DNA from: Tannerella sp.
GTDB lineage: Bacteria > Bacteroidota > Bacteroidia > Bacteroidales > Tannerellaceae
NCBI GenBank assembly: GCA_031272655.1
Contig: JAISTJ010000169.1
Span: 1-24,287, forward strand
Direction: 5' to 3'
Length of the DNA: 24,287 bases
Shown here: positions 14,823-23,457 of the stretch, in pieces
How the letters are laid out: every line of letters begins with the position of its first letter
Numbering within the stretch: position 1 is the first letter of the stretch
Program-made: the position numbers and the translations under genes
Notes under the pieces: generated by a model
The model's database searches: none
Seen by the model: the letters and a program-made list of their open reading frames with translations, nothing else
What the model was told of the DNA's origin: nothing

Positions 14823-17309
14823 ATGAAATTATCTGATTTACAGAATGGCGAATCCGCCGTAATAGTCAAGGTTTACGGTCATGGCGGCTTCCGCAGGCGC
14901 ATCACGGAGATGGGATTCGTTCGCGGTCAGAAAGTTACGTCCATCCTTAACTCGCCTTTCAATGACCCCGTGAAATACTCCATTATGGGTTACGAGGTGT
15001 CGCTCAGGCACAGCGAAGCGGATATGGTCGAGACGCTTTCGGAAGAAGAAGCGGAAGAGCAGATCGGCGCCCGGATCAGGGAATACAAGCCTGCTACCAT
15101 AAAACATAATCCTCATGGCAAAGTGGAACACATTCATATTCAGGCACTAACCGATGAACAGGATCCCGAACATTTGAACGAATTTGGCCAGATTACAGAA
15201 CATATTGATGATGAAGCTATTAGCAAAAGTCCATCTAAACAGACGGTTTACAGGAAAAATATCATCAATATAGCGCTTGTAGGCAATCCTAATAGTGGCA
15301 AAACTTCGCTATTCAACTCATTATCAGGCAAAAGCGAACATGTCGGCAACTATAGCGGCGTTACCGTTGAAGCAAAAACAGGCCATTTTAATTACAAAGG
15401 CTATCATTTCAACATCACTGATTTACCCGGAACATACTCATTATCAGCATATTCACCTGAAGAAAAATATGTCCGCAAACATATCTTTGAGAAAATGCCG
15501 GACGTGATAATCAATGCCGTAGTAGCCTCAAACATGGAACGCAACTTGTATCTGACGACCGAACTGATTGATTTTAACCCGCGTATGGTCGTGGCTCTGA
15601 ACATGTATGACGAACTTGAGGCGAGCGGCGCTGTGCTCGACTACAAAACTCTCGCAGGCCTGACCGGAGTCCCGATGATTCCGACGGTAGCCAAAAGTAA
15701 AAAAGGTCTTAGTCAATTGCTTGATACTGTTATAGATATATTTGAAAACCGCAATACTACAGCTCGCCACATACATATTAATTACGGCACGGACATTGAA
15801 GCTGCTATTTCATTGTTAAACAATGTTTTACGCAAAGATGATGAGCTGCCGAAGCAGTTTCCGGTGCGCTATTGGGGGTTGAAACTGCTTGAAAACGACA
15901 GGGAAGTTGCCGACATACTGAAAGATTGCGCCAATTACGGTGTATGGAAGAAACTTGCCGACAAAGAACGCGAAAAGATTGAACATCAGACACATATAGA
16001 CATTGAGACGGCTATTTCGGATGCGAAATACGGATTTATTAAGGGCGCACTGCAGGAAACGATGACGGCAGGGACGCGCGATGCCAACAAACATACACGC
16101 TTCATTGACAAGCTTGTAACCAACAAATGGCTCGGCTTTCCTCTTTTCATCTTCCTAATGTGGCTGATGTTTATGGCTACTTTTTATGTCGGCGCCTATC
16201 CGCAGGACTGGATTGAAACGGGCGTCGGGTGGTTGAGCGACGTTATTTCAACCCTGCTGCCCGAAGGCGCGGTTAAAGATTTGCTGATTAACGGCATTAT
16301 CGGCGGCGTCGGTAGCGTGATTGTTTTTTTGCCTAATATCCTGATACTCTTTTTGTTCATCTCTTTTATGGAAGACTCCGGATATATGGCGCGGGCGGCG
16401 TTTATTATGGACAGGATTATGCACAAAATGGGGCTTCACGGCAAATCGTTCATCCCGTTGATAATGGGCTTTGGCTGCAATGTGCCGGCTATAATGGCCT
16501 CACGCACAATAGAAAGCCATAGCAGCAGGCTTATAACTATCATGATCAATCCTTTTATTTCGTGCAGCGCCCGATTGCCGGTGCTTTTGCTTCTTGCAGG
16601 CGCATTTTTCCCGCATAATTCCGGCGGTGTGCTCGCTTTGATGTACTTTGTAGGCATTCTCGCAGCTGTGCTGACCGCCCGCCTCTTTCGCAAAACGCTG
16701 TTCAAAAAAGACGAAACACCTTTCGTGATGGAACTGCCGCCTTACCGCCTGCCCACTATGCAAGCGACCCTCCGCCATGTCTGGGATAAAAGCAAACAAT
16801 ACCTGAAAAAAATGGGCGGAATAATTTTGCTCGTTTCTATAATTATCTGGTTTTTAAGCTATTTCCCGCGCACTGTTATTCCTGTGGGTGAAGATATTGC
16901 GCTTTCCGCCGCTGAAGATGTACAATATGAAAATTCTTATCTCGGCAGAATAGGAAAATTTTGCGAACCGGTCATCAAACCGATGGGTCTCGATTGGAAA
17001 GCAAGCGTGGCGCTGATTTCGGGAACAGTCGCTAAAGAGGTAATAGTAAGCACTTTAGGCGTACTGTACAACAATGACGAAGCGTCCCTGTCCGGCAGCC
17101 TCGTCTCTTCCGGCAATTACTCTTCGCGCTCGGCAATGGCATTCATGATTATTGTCCTGCTCTATTTCCCCTGTATCGCCACACTTGCAGCTATTTACAA
17201 CGAGTCCGGCAAGAAAAAATGGGTCGTCTTCTCTGTTATTTACAACACCGTACTTGCCTGGACCGTAGCGTATTTAGCGTATATTGCCGCCGGACTTTTC
17301 ACTCTTTGA
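14823..17309 (+). CDS. feoB: FeoA-FeoB fusion, ferrous iron transporter
   Basis: Role: GTP-dependent uptake of Fe(II) across the inner membrane, with FeoA and FeoB in one 828-residue chain, a layout common in Bacteroidetes. Residues 1-75 are the SH3-like FeoA domain (MKLSDLQNGESAVIVKVYG and ITEMGFVRGQKV). Residues about 76-145 form a His- and acid-rich linker. The FeoB G domain has G1 GNPNSGKTS (154-162), a switch region VGNYSGVTVE, G3 DLPGTYSL and G4 NMYD. From about residue 435 a polytopic membrane domain contains GFGCNVPAIMASR and SCSARLPV, both FeoB gate hallmarks. The gene is divergent from the RIC operon and shares its regulatory gap. Its stop overlaps the convergent alpha-2-macroglobulin gene by 11 nt, and no terminator is seen between them. 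Confidence 0.97.
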   Translation: MKLSDLQNGESAVIVKVYGHGGFRRRITEMGFVRGQKVTSILNSPFNDPVKYSIMGYEVSLRHSEADMVETLSEEEAEEQIGARIREYKPATIKHNPHGKVEHIHIQALTDEQDPEHLNEFGQITEHIDDEAISKSPSKQTVYRKNIINIALVGNPNSGKTSLFNSLSGKSEHVGNYSGVTVEAKTGHFNYKGYHFNITDLPGTYSLSAYSPEEKYVRKHIFEKMPDVIINAVVASNMERNLYLTTELIDFNPRMVVALNMYDELEASGAVLDYKTLAGLTGVPMIPTVAKSKKGLSQLLDTVIDIFENRNTTARHIHINYGTDIEAAISLLNNVLRKDDELPKQFPVRYWGLKLLENDREVADILKDCANYGVWKKLADKEREKIEHQTHIDIETAISDAKYGFIKGALQETMTAGTRDANKHTRFIDKLVTNKWLGFPLFIFLMWLMFMATFYVGAYPQDWIETGVGWLSDVISTLLPEGAVKDLLINGIIGGVGSVIVFLPNILILFLFISFMEDSGYMARAAFIMDRIMHKMGLHGKSFIPLIMGFGCNVPAIMASRTIESHSSRLITIMINPFISCSARLPVLLLLAGAFFPHNSGGVLALMYFVGILAAVLTARLFRKTLFKKDETPFVMELPPYRLPTMQATLRHVWDKSKQYLKKMGGIILLVSIIIWFLSYFPRTVIPVGEDIALSAAEDVQYENSYLGRIGKFCEPVIKPMGLDWKASVALISGTVAKEVIVSTLGVLYNNDEASLSGSLVSSGNYSSRSAMAFMIIVLLYFPCIATLAAIYNESGKKKWVVFSVIYNTVLAWTVAYLAYIAAGLFTL

Positions 17310-20300
17310 TTTTAACTTTTATCCCTTCGCTGTGCGAACTAAATTCGGGCGCGTACATGCACTGGAAAGTGGTTATGCCGTTGGAGAAAACGCCAGCGTG
17401 CTGAACACGGAGGTCGTATTCAAATACGTAAATACCTTTGGGTAAGTATGTTATGAAGAAATTCACCGAAGCGTCCTTGATGCTTTGATAATACCATAGA
17501 CCGTCCTGTGCGCGGTAGCCTGATGTTGTGCTGACTGGCTCGAAAGCCGACGCGCGCATGTCTTTGAGGTGAACGAACTCGTAGTCGCGGTCGGCGCGCA
17601 ACTCCATCCTTACCCTGACCAAGTCGCCGACTTTTAATTCGTTGTTTTCGTTCAGTGGTTGCAGCTCTTCGCCTTTGGGAGTTAAAATCCTTAAAAACAA
17701 CTGTTTATTCATCTTTAAGTCGGTAACGGCTGAAGTTATTTTATCCAATTGCTCGAAATATTGCCAATAAACGCCGCCCCACGCTATTCCTTTGGCGTTG
17801 GGATTTTTCACCTTCAGATGAGCCATCTGCGAAGTTATGTCGCCGCCGTGCCATGCCGTTTTGACATATCCCGTGCCCGCTTCGGGGCGGATTTCCTCTT
17901 TCGCGGCTTCGTTCAAGGGCTTACCGCCTATTTCGATTTCGAGGTTTTTTGATTCGTCGAGCAATGCGCCGCCTGTCATCAGCAACGCATAAACGGCATC
18001 GGAAGTGGCTTTGGTTGTCCTCCAGTCATTAGTCTGCTTATTTCGCAGAAGCCATATTTTTATCTCCTCAACTGCCTGTGTATCAGCAGCTACCTCATTA
18101 AACGCCTCTATCAGCAGCGCCTGTGTTTCTATCGGCGCCTGATACCAGAACCAGCCCGCGACGTTGTCTTTCCAGTACATTCCCAACTCTTCGGACTGCA
18201 TCGCACGCTCTTTCAGCGCACCGATGATTTCCTTCGCCTTGCCCGACTGCCCGTACCGATGAAGGATTAAGGCGGCAAGCGCTTTTTGATATGTCGAAAA
18301 CTCTTTCCAATACTTTGCGGTCTGCCCGAGATAATATTCAAACGCCTCTTTTTGACGCGCTTCTTCGGGACGATGTTTGCCGAAACTCGCGGCATAGAGG
18401 TAATGAAGCTGTATTGCGCCGATTTGCCGCACGTTAATATTGGCTTTGCTGCGTTTCAAACGGTCGTAATCCTGCCACACTTGGTCGTCCAAATACGGCA
18501 AAGCTTTTTGAATGATAACATCCTCATTTCCAGAAGAAACGGACAAATGTTTCAGATGCCCGAAGCCTGCGACTATGTGCTGGGTTATGTAACGGCTCGA
18601 AGGGGACGACTCGAACCACGGGAAGCCGCCGTCGCTGTTTTGCATCTTTTCCAACTTCCTGAAAGCGCGGCTTAGCTCGTCGCTCATACGGTTGAGGTCA
18701 AACAGCAATCCGAGCCGCTTTTTCCTTTCCGTCTCGCTTTGAGCGCTCATCACCCATGGCGTCTCTTCGAGCATCACCTGCTTTAGCTCCTGATTCTTCT
18801 CAAGGGCGGACAACAGCGCTTTGCCATCGTCCTGCGACTTCCATAACTCAAAAATTTGCTTTATACGAGGCGTCTTGTTTACTATCGAAGTCGCCAGACT
18901 GTTAGCGTAATAACGTGCGAATGTCTGCTCGGCGCATTCATACGGGTATTCCATGATGTATGGCAATGACTGAACCGCGTACCATGCGGGGGCGGCAGTA
19001 TATTCGAGCGTAAAGCTGTGATTACGAATGGTTTGTGATTTATTATCGGATAAATGCTTGAATGTCAGGGATTTTTCCTTTCCTGCACGGATGCTGAAAG
19101 GCATTGTTTCGGTTACGAGCATGCTGTTAGTGAGGACTGGAATGGTCTTCTCCTCGCCATCGCTGTGAGCGCCTGCACTGGCAGTCAGTTTGTAGGTTAT
19201 TGCCTGCACGCCTTCGGGGATTTTCAAACGCCATTTTAAGGATACGCTTCCACCCGCTTGGACGGTAAAGTTTGTTTCCCCGTCGTTGCCCATTTCTTTT
19301 CCCCCGTCATTGCTCATTCCCCCCTTGTCATTGCTCCCTTTTCCCCCGTCATTGCCCCCTTTATTGTTTCCGTCATTGCGAGGCACGAAGCAATCCAGAC
19401 CATCCTGAGTAACAGCATCATAAAGTCGAAGCAAGACTTGCCCATCCAAATCATTTTCCGTCAAATTATTAATTTTCGCGGAAAATTCTATCTCGTCGTT
19501 TTCGCGGAAAAAACGTGGCGGATTGGCGCTGATTGCCACCTGTTTCTGCGTTATCAATTCGTTTGTGTATGCCCCTATCTTAAAATCCTTAGTATGTGCG
19601 AAACCGAACAGTCTCCACTTTGTAAGCGCCTCAGGGATAGCGAATTGCACCAATAATTCGCCTTTCTCGTTCGTAACAAGGTGCGGATAGAAGAACGCCG
19701 TCTCGTTGAAATTTGTACGGGTGGCTACAGCCGTAAGGTCTTGTTTTTGTGTATTTTCGGCGTCCGACTGCACATCTTCGTCTGCAGAAGCGGCTTCTGC
19801 CAATGCGTATTCCGCTGGAGCGGCCGACTTTGCCATAGCTGCATTCACACTCCTTCCGTCGCCATAAGCAGTTACCACAACACTCTCCTCGGCAGCCATC
19901 ATCGGCATAGCGGCACGTCGCAACATCATCCTGCTTCCGCCGTGATACAATACGTCCCTAAAACCGCCTTCAAACCAGTTAATATCAGTGAAATAAGCAT
20001 TCAACGAGGGCGCAACCGCAAGTTCGTCGTTATGCTTCATATCGGGGTATTTCAATATCTGCAATGTCCCGTTATGCCATTGATAAATGAAAGTCGTATA
20101 TGGTTCATAAACAGAGTAAACCCTGTTCATATCAGCCCACTGATGCTTCACAAAGGCGTCAAGGGAGGCGTCATAAAGCGTCGCGGCAACTTCGGCGATT
20201 TCAGGCTCGGCCTTGACCTTGTCAAGTATCCGCATAGTCCAAGTCTCGTTCTCACCTGGCAAAAGTTTGTCACGGAAAGTGGAGAGACTGATATTGAGCG

Positions 20301-23300
20301 CTTTATTGGAGAACGGCACATCAAACTTTACAAAATCCGAATACAAACGGCTGTTTTGCACCATATTAAGTTGCAGCGCAAACCCGCCACGATATTCTTC
20401 TTTAATCGGGAATGTCAGGCTTACAGGCGTCATGCCCGTCCTAACCCATTTGGAATCAACGATTTTGCCCTTATGCAACAACTCGTAATAAACATACGAA
20501 ACGCCGCTACCTCCCGCAACTTTGACTTCGACGTTTTCCATCGGCTCGCCTTCTTTTTTAACAACAGTCAGCCATTCGTCCATTGAATTGATTGGTTCGG
20601 GCTTGTCGCCCGCCAACAGCACATACCGCGTGTCGTCCGTAACAACTCCCTTGCCATTGTCGGCCGTCAATTTTATCTGATAATAACCTGATTTTTTCAA
20701 TGCGCTGAGGTTAAGTTTTGCCGCCGACGCCGAATCGGACGTATTAATCACATATTCAACAACTTTGCCAAGCGCCTTAAAATTCACTGGGTTATTTTCG
20801 TCGCCGAAAGCGTCATTCGGAAAGTCGCCCCTGAAAATATTTTCAGGAATAGTCTGAATATCAATTTTTTCAGTCCACAACCGCTTGCGAAAGATTTTTG
20901 AAGGCGATTGCAGGGCGGTTATCTCCACTTTAACGGTCGCCTTAGTCGGGTCTCCATTAAGATTCGTCGTCGCAACTGTGAAATCTTTTAGCTTGCTAAT
21001 CAGGATTTTATCGGTAAGATTTGTCCGTATCAGCAGCGGTTTTTTGCTTATCTGCACATCAACCGACGCGCTGCGGGTCTCGCCGTTGATGTCGGTAACA
21101 TCGGCGCTGACGGTGTAGGTATAAATCCTGTCGTCGTCTTTGAGGTCATCCGCAAGAGCGTCAAACTCGACCGTAAATGCGCCCTTGTTATCGGTTTTCA
21201 GCACGCCCGACGCTATTTCCCTGTTGTTGCCAGCCCTTGAGGGATACCACCACCCGTAAAACCTGTATCGGACGCTGCGCACAACGCGGTACTGCACCGC
21301 AGCCCCGTCAATGGCATATCCTGCCAGCGCTTTCGCCAATGCTGTAACCGTAACTTTCTCATTAAGAGCGAAATTGCCTTTCACAGGGTCGAAGCTAACT
21401 TCAAAGGTCGGTCGCTTATATTCCTCAACCTTAATGTTTTGACTGCCAAAACCTTCAAATTCGAGCGTCATGTTGCCGTTCAACAAGCCCTGCGGAATAG
21501 TGAAAGAGCCGTCAATACTGCCGAAATCGTTGGAAACAAGGCTGATTTCCGAAACCGTTTGGTAATTAACATCCCGCAATCGCACCTTTAACGTCCTGTT
21601 TTTCAGCAATTTTTTGCTGTCATCGGGTTTAGTGGAGTACAGTATCGCTTTATAGAAAACCGTTTGCCCTGGGCGATATATAGCTCTGTCAGTCAGAATA
21701 ATAGAAGACACGACATCTTCTTTTCGCTGATTATAAGTGCGTTTGATATTGGCATCATTGACAAACAGCACGTCTGAGCCGCTTCTGACCGTATAATTGC
21801 GTCTCCATGAGTTGGTTTGCTTCACATTAATTACGGCAAATCCCTCATTATTACTGACGTCTGAACCCACCTGCCTGTCGTCGCCGAAAACGGTAACCGA
21901 AGCCCCACTGACAGGCGCTCCTGTGCGGCGGTCTGTAACCTCAACTTTCATCTCATTGTCAATAGTCCTGTCGAGCGCCGCAATGCCCGAAACCTGAATT
22001 AGAAAAGCGCTGTAAACACTTGATTGTAATGGGATACCACTATCGGAAACAATCATCAGATACAGTCCGCCATCAAGGGCGTCCATCCTGATTTCGGTTG
22101 TATAATATTGATAATCAGATTGTTGAGGCAAAGCGATTTTGTTTGTTGTCGGCTTGGCTTTGAGAGCTTTTACATAATCCTTAAATTCATAAAGTTCCTT
22201 GTTCCTGTATCTGTTAACATTCTTAAAATCAGCATATTCGCCTTCGGAAAGTTCGTAAACAGTCTGATACACAGCGTCAATATTCCTGTATTTCAGCAAT
22301 GCGAGGATAGGTTGTGAGGGCAGTTGCACGCTCTCAAGCTCAACGTCGGCCTCTTTCAGCAAAACTCTCGCTTTCATCTGCCTTGCCGCTTCAATAAACA
22401 GACTGTCAGAGCTTTCATTATTTACACGTTCTGCCAACTCAAGAGCTTTTTTGTAGCCCGACTTGTTATCTGTATCCTTGCCATTACGCCATTGGTCGCC
22501 TTTATTGCAGTAATAATCAGCAAGTTTAAGCAAGATTTTTGCATTGTTTTTGTAGTGCCTGCTCATCTTCAGGAGAGCCTCCTCATACAGTTTTTCATTG
22601 TCGGCGTAACGTCCCCTTGAGCGCAGAAAATCCATACGCCGCAAATCGCTTTCAATCATCGCTTTAACATCTCTGTTTGCAAAATGGAAACGCAATAACT
22701 CCTGATAAATTTTAAGAGACAGATAATCAGCCGATAATGTGTCGGGAGTAACAATTTTCAAATCGGCAAATGTTTGTACATCGCTGAAATAATCGGGATT
22801 ATTGACCGTAAAAGTCTGCTGCGGCAGCGAATTTGTATTGAAAGATGACGAAAAATAAGCCAATGCCCTGTTAGCCAGCATATCATATATAGATGGCTGA
22901 TAATCAATATTATACCCCTGTAAAAGTATCTCGCCGAAAGCGTCAACGGGCGTTGATTGCAGCGTTTTGGCGTCCTGAAGCGACAGCATGTAATTATGAA
23001 TCGCTTCTTCGGTCAGCTTGCGGGCGTCCCACGTGTGAATGTCGTCGAGCGCCGCCGCAATGTTCGTCCGCCCGCTTATTGACCAACGGTTCTGGTTGTA
23101 ATATGTCTCGTATATCTGCGCAAGCATCGAATAAACGACCGACCGCTCAGGTTGAGGCATCGCGGCCGCGTCCGTTTTCAGCATGCCGATAATCCTGTTC
23201 GCCCCTTCATCGTTTTCCTCATGCAAACCGATACTGTTCAGGCTGTCAATAAGCGTTTTAATCCGTTGTCCGTATTTTCTGTTCATAACCGTTTCATTTT

Positions 23301-23358
23301 GAGCCACACAGCATCCGAGAATCATCAAAGATGCAAACATACAATATATCCTGTTCAT
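17299..23358 (-). CDS. Bacterial alpha-2-macroglobulin family protein, thioester type
   Basis: Family role: large envelope protein thought to trap attacking proteases through a reactive thioester. The 2019-residue chain starts with a signal sequence, MNRIYCMFASLMILGCC; the lipobox-like ILGC at Cys16 suggests a lipoprotein, with cleavage after VAQ as an alternative. Residues about 25-400 are a helical, TPR-like extension. Macroglobulin domains follow, including VTDRRTGAPVSGASVTVFG and ILTDRAIYRPGQTVFYKAI (about 548-566). The A2M domain is FFYPHLVTNEKGELLVQFAI at about 1226-1245. The thioester motif is CAEQ (1475-1478) within YPYECAEQTFARYYANSLA, with both bond-forming residues kept. Two oddities: a SusC-like VVVTAYG near 1158-1164, and a Gly/Asn/Asp-rich insert at about 1320-1361 coded by repeats. 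No pbpC is adjacent. Confidence 0.93.
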   Translation of the reverse strand: MNRIYCMFASLMILGCCVAQNETVMNRKYGQRIKTLIDSLNSIGLHEENDEGANRIIGMLKTDAAAMPQPERSVVYSMLAQIYETYYNQNRWSISGRTNIAAALDDIHTWDARKLTEEAIHNYMLSLQDAKTLQSTPVDAFGEILLQGYNIDYQPSIYDMLANRALAYFSSSFNTNSLPQQTFTVNNPDYFSDVQTFADLKIVTPDTLSADYLSLKIYQELLRFHFANRDVKAMIESDLRRMDFLRSRGRYADNEKLYEEALLKMSRHYKNNAKILLKLADYYCNKGDQWRNGKDTDNKSGYKKALELAERVNNESSDSLFIEAARQMKARVLLKEADVELESVQLPSQPILALLKYRNIDAVYQTVYELSEGEYADFKNVNRYRNKELYEFKDYVKALKAKPTTNKIALPQQSDYQYYTTEIRMDALDGGLYLMIVSDSGIPLQSSVYSAFLIQVSGIAALDRTIDNEMKVEVTDRRTGAPVSGASVTVFGDDRQVGSDVSNNEGFAVINVKQTNSWRRNYTVRSGSDVLFVNDANIKRTYNQRKEDVVSSIILTDRAIYRPGQTVFYKAILYSTKPDDSKKLLKNRTLKVRLRDVNYQTVSEISLVSNDFGSIDGSFTIPQGLLNGNMTLEFEGFGSQNIKVEEYKRPTFEVSFDPVKGNFALNEKVTVTALAKALAGYAIDGAAVQYRVVRSVRYRFYGWWYPSRAGNNREIASGVLKTDNKGAFTVEFDALADDLKDDDRIYTYTVSADVTDINGETRSASVDVQISKKPLLIRTNLTDKILISKLKDFTVATTNLNGDPTKATVKVEITALQSPSKIFRKRLWTEKIDIQTIPENIFRGDFPNDAFGDENNPVNFKALGKVVEYVINTSDSASAAKLNLSALKKSGYYQIKLTADNGKGVVTDDTRYVLLAGDKPEPINSMDEWLTVVKKEGEPMENVEVKVAGGSGVSYVYYELLHKGKIVDSKWVRTGMTPVSLTFPIKEEYRGGFALQLNMVQNSRLYSDFVKFDVPFSNKALNISLSTFRDKLLPGENETWTMRILDKVKAEPEIAEVAATLYDASLDAFVKHQWADMNRVYSVYEPYTTFIYQWHNGTLQILKYPDMKHNDELAVAPSLNAYFTDINWFEGGFRDVLYHGGSRMMLRRAAMPMMAAEESVVVTAYGDGRSVNAAMAKSAAPAEYALAEAASADEDVQSDAENTQKQDLTAVATRTNFNETAFFYPHLVTNEKGELLVQFAIPEALTKWRLFGFAHTKDFKIGAYTNELITQKQVAISANPPRFFRENDEIEFSAKINNLTENDLDGQVLLRLYDAVTQDGLDCFVPRNDGNNKGGNDGGKGSNDKGGMSNDGGKEMGNDGETNFTVQAGGSVSLKWRLKIPEGVQAITYKLTASAGAHSDGEEKTIPVLTNSMLVTETMPFSIRAGKEKSLTFKHLSDNKSQTIRNHSFTLEYTAAPAWYAVQSLPYIMEYPYECAEQTFARYYANSLATSIVNKTPRIKQIFELWKSQDDGKALLSALEKNQELKQVMLEETPWVMSAQSETERKKRLGLLFDLNRMSDELSRAFRKLEKMQNSDGGFPWFESSPSSRYITQHIVAGFGHLKHLSVSSGNEDVIIQKALPYLDDQVWQDYDRLKRSKANINVRQIGAIQLHYLYAASFGKHRPEEARQKEAFEYYLGQTAKYWKEFSTYQKALAALILHRYGQSGKAKEIIGALKERAMQSEELGMYWKDNVAGWFWYQAPIETQALLIEAFNEVAADTQAVEEIKIWLLRNKQTNDWRTTKATSDAVYALLMTGGALLDESKNLEIEIGGKPLNEAAKEEIRPEAGTGYVKTAWHGGDITSQMAHLKVKNPNAKGIAWGGVYWQYFEQLDKITSAVTDLKMNKQLFLRILTPKGEELQPLNENNELKVGDLVRVRMELRADRDYEFVHLKDMRASAFEPVSTTSGYRAQDGLWYYQSIKDASVNFFITYLPKGIYVFEYDLRVQHAGVFSNGITTFQCMYAPEFSSHSEGIKVKIKE
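19282..19400. repeat. Repeat array with terminal palindrome inside the alpha-2-macroglobulin gene
   Basis: On the plus strand GTCRTTGC occurs at 19282, 19306, 19327, 19348 and 19372, with spacings of 24, 21, 21 and 24, all multiples of three. C- and T-rich stretches lie between. The last copy runs into ATTGC-GAGGCACGAA-GCAAT (19375-19394), a short form of the widespread bacterial palindrome with the same arms. In the protein this gives CFVPRNDGN and then repeated NDGGK-like units. It looks like a palindromic element whose one arm was amplified; the mechanism is inferred. Confidence 0.85.
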
Positions 23359-23378
23359 AACTCATTAATTTAGAATTA

Positions 23379-23386
23379 CAAAAATA
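23379..23386 (-). promoter_or_regulatory. Probable -7 box of the alpha-2-macroglobulin gene
   Basis: On the minus strand TATTTTTG, 20 nt before ATG 23358. No exact TTG is found at the expected distance upstream. The 99-bp gap is very AT-rich and shared with the divergent amidase gene. Confidence 0.5.
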
Positions 23387-23422
23387 ACGATAAAATTATT
23401 TTTTAAGTACATTTTTTTTAAT

Positions 23423-23430
23423 TATCTTTG
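23423..23430 (+). promoter_or_regulatory. Probable -7 box of the amidase gene
   Basis: TATCTTTG, an exact TAnnTTTG match, 27 nt before ATG 23458. The -33 region is a T-run without TTG. Confidence 0.6.
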
Positions 23431-23457
23431 CGCCAAAATTTCACAAAATTTCAAAAA

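Noticed and set aside
19681..20586. 300-codon plus-strand frame inside the alpha-2-macroglobulin gene
   Set aside because: Its translation is Arg/His/Ile-rich without any family motif, and the opposite strand is a well-supported macroglobulin.
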